DNA of 5,081 nucleotides from an uncultured Campylobacter sp. (GTDB lineage Bacteria; Campylobacterota; Campylobacteria; Campylobacterales; Campylobacteraceae): NCBI GenBank assembly GCA_938046705.1, contig CALIWP010000104.1:1-5081 (forward strand), read 5' to 3'. Under the pieces are notes generated by a model. The model searched no databases. It was not told the origin of the DNA and saw nothing but the letters and a program-made list of their open reading frames with translations. The position numbers were made by a program, and so were the translations under genes. This document shows, one piece after another, positions 1 to 4,628 of the stretch. Position 1 is the stretch's first letter. The number at the start of each line of letters is the position of its first letter.

Positions 1-560
1 TTGATGATGGTATCAACAGCAACGGTAGTTTTTCCTGTTTGGCGGTCGCCGATGATGAGCTCGCGCTGTCCGCGGCCGATCGGCACTAGCGCGTCGATAG
101 CTTTGATACCAGTTTGAAGCGGCTCGTGAACGCTCTTTCTAGCCATGATGCCTTTTGCTTTTTCCTCGACGAATCTAGTCTCGCTAGCTTCGATCGGGCC
201 TTTAGCATCTATCGGCTCACCGAGTGAATTTACGACGCGACCTATTAGCGCATCGCCCACAGGAACGCGTAAAAGCTTAGCTAGGCGTTTTACGCTCGAA
301 CCCTCCTTAATACCGTCCGTTTTACCCAAAATAACGATACCGACACTGCTTTCCTCAAGGTTTAGAGCCATGCCTTTTTCGCCGTTCTCAAACTCGACCA
401 TCTCGCCAGCCATAACGTTTTTTAGGCCATAAACGTTAGCAACGCCGTCGGCTACGGATATAACTTTGCCCGTCTCGTTAACATCAACGTTAAGGCTGAA
501 ATTTTCAATCCTTTCCTTGATGATGGCGCTGATTTCATCTGCTTTTATTTTTGCACTCAC
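1..560 (-). CDS. atpA: F1F0-ATP synthase subunit alpha, 5' part (runs off the left edge)
   Basis: Alpha subunit of the F1 catalytic head. It alternates with beta in the hexamer and carries the non-catalytic nucleotide sites, on the cytoplasmic face of the inner membrane. About 186 of roughly 500 residues are visible. The start is a GTG at 560-558 giving (V)[20 protein letters not shown], the typical Campylobacter alpha N-terminus; no ATG fits. An SD, AAAGGAG, lies at 574-568 with 7-base spacing and overlaps the atpH stop codon (575-573), which suggests translational coupling. The beta-barrel domain includes [20 protein letters not shown] around residues 36-55. It is followed by the start of the nucleotide-binding domain with [19 protein letters not shown]; the Walker A GDRQTGKT falls at residues 171-178, close to its E. 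coli position. The reading frame is intact to the window edge. It is the last gene seen of the atpF'-F-H-A run; atpG and atpD would be expected next (inference). Confidence 0.97.
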   Translation of the reverse strand, partial: MSAKIKADEISAIIKERIENFSLNVDVNETGKVISVADGVANVYGLKNVMAGEMVEFENGEKGMALNLEESSVGIVILGKTDGIKEGSSVKRLAKLLRVPVGDALIGRVVNSLGEPIDAKGPIEASETRFVEEKAKGIMARKSVHEPLQTGIKAIDALVPIGRGQRELIIGDRQTGKTTVAVDTII

Positions 561-572
561 GCTTTTTCTCCT

Positions 573-1103
573 TTATATTGCTTTTAATATGTATTCGCTC
601 ATTTGGGCTTTTAGCCTATCTACCGAAAAGCTAGCCTCCACGCCCAAGTCGTCTAGTTCGATCTTGATACCGTTGTAGTCGCTTTTTACCGGCTCTAAAA
701 TGATTTTTGCGTTAAATCTCTTAGAAAAGCTGCTTTCAAGCTCTGAAATTTGAGCCTGGCTGATCTGCGAGCCGCCGTAAATTTTGCCGTAAAAAACATT
801 ATCCATTTTTGACTTTTGCGCTAAAAGCTCCGAAACGATATTAGGCAAAATATCAAGTCTTTTATTTTCGCCGAGCAGTTTTATGAAATTTACAAATTTT
901 TGATCCGCCTCACCGACTAAAGATAGAACAAAATCCGCTTTTTGGCTATTTTTTAAATTTGGCGAAACGATGATATTTTGAAATTTTTCATTTGCAAATG
1001 CGTTTGCGATCTCTTGTAGCTTGGCGGTAAAGCTATTAAACTCATCTTTGCTAAGGTCGCTAACTAGGGCTTTTACGTATTTTTTTGCGATAAGTTCTTT
1101 CAT
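573..1103 (-). CDS. atpH: F1F0-ATP synthase subunit delta
   Basis: Delta (the OSCP counterpart) sits on top of the F1 head and joins the alpha subunits to the b/b' peripheral stalk. From the ATG at 1103 it is 176 residues, normal for the family. It starts MKELIAKKYVKAL, matching the usual delta opening (I-A-x-x-Y-A-x-A-L). It holds the family signature FVNFIKLLGENKRLDILPNI at about 70-89 and ends with the conserved C-terminal block around GIKIELDDLGVEASFSVDRL. An in-frame TTG one codon earlier (1106) is the only rival start. The SD AAAGGG at 1116-1111 is 7 bases from the ATG but only 4 from the TTG, so I prefer the ATG. The ATG shares one base with the TGA stop of atpF (1105-1103), so the two are probably translationally coupled. 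The atpA SD overlaps this gene's stop. Confidence 0.95.
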   Translation of the reverse strand: MKELIAKKYVKALVSDLSKDEFNSFTAKLQEIANAFANEKFQNIIVSPNLKNSQKADFVLSLVGEADQKFVNFIKLLGENKRLDILPNIVSELLAQKSKMDNVFYGKIYGGSQISQAQISELESSFSKRFNAKIILEPVKSDYNGIKIELDDLGVEASFSVDRLKAQMSEYILKAI

Positions 1104-1600
1104 CAACCGACCCTTTTAAGCATGATATTGATGAGCTCGATTTGATCCATTTTCACACTGTCGCTTGCGAAGATTTCGTTTAAAATTTCGCCCACGACGG
1201 ACTTAACCATGCGTCTTTTTTCAAATTCTTTTTGATCTTGGAAGCTTTTTTCCAAATTTGCGACCTCTTGTCTAGTCTCTTCTTTGATGCGCTCAGATAT
1301 CAAAACAGCCTCTTTTCTAGCTGTTTCAACTAGGCTAGCGGCGTTTGCTTTTGCCTCTTCTACGCGCCTTAGAGCGTCATCTTTTTTGGCTTTTGAGTCT
1401 TTTAGTTTTTGCTCGATATTATCAAGTCTTGCCGCGATGCCGGCGATTCTTCCCTTGTAGGCATTTTTGATAGGGTTTGCTATAAAATAATACAAAATTG
1501 CGGCAAAAACGATAAAGTTTATCGTTCTAGGTACGATGTCGTATCCGCCGTCCGCCATCAAAACAAAAGGAAATAATAAAAGTAAAATTTTGCTTTTCAT
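1103..1600 (-). CDS. atpF: F1F0-ATP synthase subunit b (peripheral stalk), with signal-peptide-like N-terminus
   Basis: Subunit b anchors the peripheral stator stalk in the membrane and runs up the side of F1. It has 165 residues from an ATG at 1600. The N-terminus has two hydrophobic stretches. The first, residues 5-16 (ILLLLFPFVLMA), follows two lysines and ends in a plausible signal-peptidase site (LMA|DGG). The second, residues 26-41 (TINFIVFAAILYYFIA), is the expected single b-type membrane anchor, followed by NPIKNAYKGRI. The rest, about 50-140, is a highly charged helix rich in K, E, R and A, as expected of the b coiled coil. Cleavage after residue 16 would leave the mature N-terminus outside, the normal b topology (inference). 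The SD AAGGA at 1611-1607 lies 6 bases upstream, inside the end of atpF'; the gap to that gene is 1 base. It overlaps atpH at its 3' end. Confidence 0.93.
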   Translation of the reverse strand: MKSKILLLLFPFVLMADGGYDIVPRTINFIVFAAILYYFIANPIKNAYKGRIAGIAARLDNIEQKLKDSKAKKDDALRRVEEAKANAASLVETARKEAVLISERIKEETRQEVANLEKSFQDQKEFEKRRMVKSVVGEILNEIFASDSVKMDQIELINIMLKRVG

Positions 1601-1601
1601 A

Positions 1602-2024
1602 TTAAATCCTTGCGAGTTTTGCTTTTAAAGCAGCTTGAAGTTCAGGCAATTTTTGCTGCAAATCAGCTCTAAAATCGCTCTTTTGAGAGTTTAAATTTTG
1701 GATAAATGCGTCATAATCGGCCTCCAAAACTCCGCGCTTTTCGCTGACTATCTTAGCGGCCGCGTCTTTTGCAGCATTGATAGCCTCCTGCTTGATCTTG
1801 CCGGCTTCGTTTCTTGCGGCAGCTATGAGCTGTTCTATCTGCGCTTCGTACACGCCAAGATCGCTCGTATTTTTGCTAGCGCTCTCTTCGTCGTTTTTTA
1901 TCGCATCGTTTCTAGCGTCTATAAATTTAAGTAGAGGCTTGTAAAGGATGGAATTTAAAACGGCGATAAGCCCTAGAAAAATAACTGCCGTTAGGACGAC
2001 TAACGGCAAATTAATTTCCAACAT
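1602..2024 (-). CDS. atpF': F1F0-ATP synthase subunit b' (second peripheral-stalk subunit)
   Basis: Second, diverged b-type stalk subunit that would pair with atpF as a b/b' heterodimer instead of the b2 homodimer of E. coli. From the ATG at 2024 it is 140 residues. A single membrane helix spans roughly residues 5-28 (LPLVVLTAVIFLGLIAVLNSILYKPL) and is followed by KFIDARNDAIK, the typical short hinge. A long charged, alanine-rich helix (about 35-135) then reaches the C-terminus ALKAKLARI. There is no signal-peptide-like extension, unlike atpF. The SD AAGGAG at 2035-2030 is 5 bases from the ATG but only 2 from an in-frame TTG at 2027, so the ATG is chosen. It is the first gene of the atp run, separated from parB by a 98-base gap that holds promoter and terminator candidates. 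The gene name follows from position and length; b and b' are hard to tell apart by sequence alone. Confidence 0.92.
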   Translation of the reverse strand: MLEINLPLVVLTAVIFLGLIAVLNSILYKPLLKFIDARNDAIKNDEESASKNTSDLGVYEAQIEQLIAAARNEAGKIKQEAINAAKDAAAKIVSEKRGVLEADYDAFIQNLNSQKSDFRADLQQKLPELQAALKAKLARI

Positions 2025-2027
2025 CAA

Positions 2028-2034
2028 ATCTCCT
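2028..2034 (-). promoter_or_regulatory. Shine-Dalgarno region deciding the atpF' start
   Basis: The minus strand reads AAGGAGAT just before the tandem TTG-ATG (2027 and 2024). With 5 bases to the ATG and 2 to the TTG, the site supports ATG at 2024 as the main start. This is direct reading plus normal SD spacing rules; initiation has not been measured. Confidence 0.6.
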
Positions 2035-2057
2035 TAAAGTTTAATATTTTCTTAAGC

Positions 2058-2087
2058 ATAATAAAACCGTGCTTATTTTACAAAAAA
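2058..2087 (-). promoter_or_regulatory. Candidate sigma-70 promoter of the atp operon
   Basis: On the minus strand a T-tract runs directly into TTTTTTGTAAAAT (2087-2075), giving an extended -10-like TG-TAAAAT with the -10 at 2080-2075. A second -10-like TATTAT lies at 2063-2058. Campylobacter housekeeping promoters are known to lack a firm -35 and to use a T-rich stretch upstream of the -10, which is the layout seen here. Transcription would start around 2050-2068, giving a leader of about 25-45 bases before atpF'. Which -10 is used cannot be decided from the sequence. The same 13-base motif occurs upstream of parA. Confidence 0.5.
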
Positions 2088-2132
2088 AAAGGATAAAACA
2101 AGCTAAATTTAAATAAATATTTTTATTTTATC
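2082..2132 (-). terminator. Terminator-like inverted repeat with T9 tract at the end of parB
   Basis: On the minus strand GATAAAATAA (2132-2123, covering the last parB codons and the stop) can pair with TTGTTTTATC (2101-2092) as a 10-base stem with one G-U pair. The arms are separated by 21 bases. After one C comes an uninterrupted run of nine T (2090-2082). The arrangement is that of an intrinsic terminator for parAB, but the stem is AT-rich and the loop long, so it would be weak or leaky. The T-run also serves as the T-rich upstream part of the atp promoter candidate. Confidence 0.35.
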
Positions 2133-2977
2133 TTGTTTATTAGCCTATCGATATCAGCTATGTCATCAAATTCGATAGTAATTTTTTTGCCTTTTATCTT
2201 AATCGGTACGTCAAATTTAGAAAAAATATCTTTTAAATTCGCTAGTCTTTCAAGGTATCTTTCATCTAGCTTAAGCGCTGCTTTGGGCGGCAACTTATTT
2301 TTTAGATTCTTGACCAAATTTTCCGTCTCGCGCACGCTAAGACGCTGCCCGATGATGGTATCGACCGCTGTTTTTTCATCGTTTGGCTCAAGACCTACGA
2401 TGACTTTGGCGTGCCCTTGCGTTAGTTTGCCCTCTTTTATATACTCTTGCGTCACGGTGCTAAGGCTCAAAAGCCGCATGGTATTTGTTATCTGAACCCT
2501 ACTTTTGTGGATGATGTTTGCAAGTCCGTCCTGAGTGATTTTATATTCGTCTATGAGCTCTTTATAAGAATTTGCAAGCTCGATCGGATTTAGGTCCTCT
2601 CTTTGGATATTTTCTATGAGCGCTAGTTCGCGCAGGCTTTGGCTCTCGATATCTGCGACTATGGCCTTTATCTTGCTTTCGCCCAGCATCTTAGTCGCGC
2701 GAAATCTCCTCTCGCCCGCGATCAGCATATATCCGCCGTCTTTTTCTATGACGATGATCGGTTGGATGAGTCCGTGTCTTTTGATACTTTCGCTAAGCTC
2801 TCTTAGCGCAGTTTCGTCGAAATTTTTACGCGGCTGATACGGGTTTTCTACAATCAGGTCTAGATCAATATCCTTTACTATATCGCTGTTGCCCTCATTT
2901 AGCTCAGCTTTGTACGCAAGCTCTACATCACCCAAAATCGCTTCTAGTCCGCGCCCTAGTCCGCCTTTTTTAGCCAT
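2123..2977 (-). CDS. parB: Chromosome-partitioning protein ParB (Spo0J family)
   Basis: ParB binds parS sites near the replication origin, spreads as a CTP-dependent DNA clamp, and works with ParA to segregate the origin. It has 284 residues, normal for a chromosomal ParB. The N-terminus GGLGRGLEAIL (5-15) is the short ParA-interacting element typical of the family. The CTP-binding ParB/sulfiredoxin-like domain follows, with ENPYQPRKNFDE (44-55), GERRFRA (88-94) and ENIQREDLNPIE (122-133). Next come a helix-turn-helix region around 147-170 (ITQDGLANIIHKSRVQITNTMRLL) and GKLTQGHAK (183-191), then a C-terminal dimerisation part ending in DRLINKIK. The ATG is 3 bases after the parA stop. The SD AGGA at 2987-2984 (6-base spacing) lies in the last parA codons, so parA and parB are surely one transcript and probably coupled. 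Confidence 0.97.
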   Translation of the reverse strand: MAKKGGLGRGLEAILGDVELAYKAELNEGNSDIVKDIDLDLIVENPYQPRKNFDETALRELSESIKRHGLIQPIIVIEKDGGYMLIAGERRFRATKMLGESKIKAIVADIESQSLRELALIENIQREDLNPIELANSYKELIDEYKITQDGLANIIHKSRVQITNTMRLLSLSTVTQEYIKEGKLTQGHAKVIVGLEPNDEKTAVDTIIGQRLSVRETENLVKNLKNKLPPKAALKLDERYLERLANLKDIFSKFDVPIKIKGKKITIEFDDIADIDRLINKIK

Positions 2978-2980
2978 TCG

Positions 2981-3763
2981 TTATCCTAAAATACAGCATG
3001 CCAAATTTTGATACGCTACCGAGCCGGGTGATTTTATATCGTATAAAATCACTGGCTTACCAAAGCTCGGGCTTTCGGCAAGCTTTACGTTTCGCGGTAC
3101 TATTACGAATTCATCACCCATATCCTTGTTTTTAAACAGTTTATTTTCAAAATGCTGCTTTAAATTTGCCACCGTTTCCTTGGCGAGGTTATTTTGCGAA
3201 CTGTACATAGTCGGCAAAAATCCTTTGATATTTAGCTTCGGATTTATGGTTTTTTTGATGATTTTTACCGTATTTAAAATTTGCGCAAGTCCCTCTAATG
3301 CGTAAAATTCGCACTGTATCGGGATTATCACGCTATCGCTAGCACTTAGTGCGTTTACGGTAATACTGCCTAGCGCCGGAGGACTATCGATGATGATAAA
3401 ATCATACTGCCCCTCGACCTCTTCGATCTTACTTTTTAGTATCTTTTGATAGTCTTTGTTTTGTTCGCTTAGTTCTTGCTCTATACCCACGAGACCGATG
3501 TTTGAAGGCGCTAGAAAAAGTGTCGGTATCTCGGTTTTTAGCACGATTTGCGAGAGTTTTTTACGGCCTGTTAAAACGTGATAGATATTGTACTCGTAGT
3601 CGTTTCTGCTAAAGCCCATTCCTGTCGTCGCATTTGCCTGCGGGTCGATATCGATGAGTAGGACTTTTTTTTCGGCTACCGCCAGCGATGCGGCCAAATT
3701 TACCGCCGTAGTCGTCTTTCCGACGCCACCTTTCTGGTTTGCGATAGTTATAATTTCACACAT
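2981..3763 (-). CDS. parA: Chromosome-partitioning ATPase ParA (Soj family)
   Basis: Walker-type ATPase that binds the nucleoid as an ATP dimer and moves ParB-parS complexes apart. It has 260 residues. The deviant Walker A KGGVGKTTT is at 11-19 with its signature lysine K11 and P-loop lysine K16. The switch DIDPQAN is at 38-44 (A43 where many relatives have G), Walker B FIIIDSPP at 122-129 with D126, and FYALEGLAQ follows in the middle third. The protein begins directly at the ATPase fold (MCEIITIANQKGG) with no N-terminal helix-turn-helix. That marks a chromosomal or type Ib ParA, not the self-repressing plasmid type Ia. The ATG at 3763 has a modest SD, GGAA at 3774-3771, with 7-base spacing after an A-rich leader. 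It is followed by parB after 3 bases and preceded by a 160-base gap to birA. Confidence 0.97.
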   Translation of the reverse strand: MCEIITIANQKGGVGKTTTAVNLAASLAVAEKKVLLIDIDPQANATTGMGFSRNDYEYNIYHVLTGRKKLSQIVLKTEIPTLFLAPSNIGLVGIEQELSEQNKDYQKILKSKIEEVEGQYDFIIIDSPPALGSITVNALSASDSVIIPIQCEFYALEGLAQILNTVKIIKKTINPKLNIKGFLPTMYSSQNNLAKETVANLKQHFENKLFKNKDMGDEFVIVPRNVKLAESPSFGKPVILYDIKSPGSVAYQNLACCILG

Positions 3764-3799
3764 GAGAATTTTCCAATTTTTTTGTTTTTTAATTGATTG

Positions 3800-3812
3800 A
3801 TTTTACAAAAAA
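3800..3812 (-). promoter_or_regulatory. Candidate sigma-70 promoter of parAB
   Basis: The minus strand reads TTTTTTGTAAAAT, with the -10-like TAAAAT at 3805-3800 in an extended TG context and a T-tract directly upstream. It is identical over 13 bases to the motif at 2075-2087 before the atp genes. A start near 3793 would give a leader of about 30 bases, rich in A, before the parA ATG. A weak -35-like TTGGAC lies 15 bases upstream (shorter than ideal). The rest of the 3764-3923 gap holds a GC-rich patch (3862-3879) and an AT-rich inverted repeat (3887-3906). Confidence 0.45.
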
Positions 3813-3886
3813 CTTACTTTGTCCAAGTTTAGTTTCGGCTTTAAAATTTCTGAAAGAATTTCGCGGCGCGTACCCACCGATATTTT

Positions 3887-3906
3887 GTAAAAATATTAAA
3901 TTTTAC
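3887..3906. repeat. Short AT-rich inverted repeat downstream of birA
   Basis: GTAAAA (3887-3892) and TTTTAC (3901-3906) form 6-base arms around an 8-base centre, 18 bases beyond the birA stop codon. As RNA it would be a weak hairpin with no following U-run on the minus strand, so I do not call it a terminator. It may be chance in AT-rich DNA. Confidence 0.25.
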
Positions 3907-3923
3907 GTCAAATTTAAGCAAAT

Positions 3924-4559
3924 TTATCTGAGTGAAAAAACCCTTCGACCATTTATATCCAAAGAGCCGTCAGATAGGAGTTTTGTGTCTTTGAGCGCCA
4001 CTTCTTCGCCCTCAACGTGCGTAATAAATTCTCTCGATTTTTCAAATTCGCTCTCAAATTTTTTAAAAATTTCCGCCCAAGACGGAGCCGTTTGTAGCTG
4101 CTTACAAAACTCTCCGACCGCAGCGCTAGGGCTCACATATATATCTAAAATTCCGGCGTTTTCGGGCGCGTTTTTTAGATTTATACCCATGCCGCAAACG
4201 TAAATTTCGCCGACTCTCGTCGTCAAAGTTCCACCGATTTTTTTGTCGTCGACGTAAAAGTCGTTCGGCCATTTTAGCCAAATTTGCGAGCCGCGAGCCG
4301 CGAGCACTTCGCGCATTATCACCGAAAAGTAAATCGACGCCGACTCGCCCTTTAGATCACCTGGCAGCGCCGTTTCGCTCATACAAAATGAAAAAAATAG
4401 ATTGCCTTCTAGCCCGCTCCAAGTGTTGTTTCTGCTACCGATACCTTGCGTCTGCTCTTTTGCCACGAGCGCAAAAGGCGGCTGTATCTCGCCGTTTCGC
4501 AGTCCTTCGACCAGAACTTTTTGCGTAGATGGGACGCTATCTGCGAACTCTATTCTCAA
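3924..4559 (-). CDS. birA: Biotin--[acetyl-CoA-carboxylase] ligase (monofunctional BirA)
   Basis: Makes biotinyl-5'-AMP and transfers biotin to the lysine of carboxylase carrier proteins (AccB) in the cytoplasm. It has 211 residues and starts straight at the catalytic domain: STQK at 11-14, KEQTQGIGSRNNTW at 34-47 (the biotin/AMP loop), KWPND at 96-100, KIGG at 107-110 and GMGIN at 123-127. A small C-terminal beta domain follows (LLSDGSLDINGRRVFSL). It lacks the N-terminal DNA-binding domain of E. coli BirA, so it should not be a repressor. The loop has GIGS where E. coli has GRGR; this is an odd change, possibly lineage-wide. The start is TTG at 4559: an in-frame TAA lies two codons upstream (4565-4563), no ATG is near, and the SD AAAGGA (4572-4567) has 7-base spacing. 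A 17-base palindrome sits just upstream. Confidence 0.95.
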   Translation of the reverse strand: MRIEFADSVPSTQKVLVEGLRNGEIQPPFALVAKEQTQGIGSRNNTWSGLEGNLFFSFCMSETALPGDLKGESASIYFSVIMREVLAARGSQIWLKWPNDFYVDDKKIGGTLTTRVGEIYVCGMGINLKNAPENAGILDIYVSPSAAVGEFCKQLQTAPSWAEIFKKFESEFEKSREFITHVEGEEVALKDTKLLSDGSLDINGRRVFSLR

Positions 4560-4627
4560 ATTTTATTCCTTTTAAATTTACGGTAAATTTGACGTTTTGG
4601 CGCGCTTGCTACCGTTACTCTACTCAT
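4556..4627 (-). CDS. Possible 23-residue basic mini-ORF bridging fmt and birA (unproven)
   Basis: An ATG at 4627, one base after the fmt TAA, opens 23 codons ending in TGA at 4558-4556, which overlaps the birA TTG start (the sequence is TTGA). The peptide begins MSRVTVASAPKRQIYRK and has eight K/R and no D or E. There is no SD before its ATG, so it could only be made by ribosomes re-initiating after fmt. Its value might be as a coupling device from fmt to birA and not as a protein. I recognise no family; the second half is encoded by the AAATTT-rich palindrome, and chance is a serious alternative. Confidence 0.2.
   Translation of the reverse strand: MSRVTVASAPKRQIYRKFKRNKI
4567..4572 (-). 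promoter_or_regulatory. Shine-Dalgarno site supporting the birA TTG start
   Basis: AAAGGA at 4572-4567 lies 7 bases before the TTG at 4559. Together with the in-frame stop at 4565-4563 it fixes the TTG as the birA start. Confidence 0.7.
4574..4590. repeat. 17-base palindrome AAATTTAC-g-GTAAATTT upstream of birA
   Basis: Perfect 8-base arms around a single central base (4582), ending two bases before the birA SD region. It could be a protein-binding operator or an RNA hairpin affecting birA translation, but AAATTT is very common in this window, which raises the odds of such palindromes by chance. BirA itself has no DNA-binding domain and so is an unlikely ligand. Confidence 0.4.
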
Positions 4628-4628
4628 A

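Noticed and set aside
145..432. Plus-strand open frame of 95 codons inside atpA.
   Set aside because: Antisense to the conserved alpha subunit; low-complexity translation and no ribosome site.
466..678. Plus-strand open frame of 70 codons with a hydrophobic stretch across the atpA/atpH junction.
   Set aside because: Antisense to two well-supported genes and their coupling signals; hydrophobicity arises from reading lysine codons backwards as F/L.
2133..2495. Plus-strand open frame of 120 codons inside parB.
   Set aside because: Entirely antisense to parB, whose motifs are unambiguous; serine/leucine-rich translation typical of shadow frames.
3841..3921. Minus-strand 26-codon frame after birA (TTG start, K/F-rich).
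   Set aside because: No SD and no ATG; similar K/F-rich short frames arise readily from AAATTT-rich gaps.
3793..4203. Plus-strand open frame of 136 codons covering the birA-parA gap and the 3' end of birA.
   Set aside because: TTG start with no SD, mostly antisense to a clear birA gene, and no recognisable family; the open stretch in the gap is short enough to be chance.
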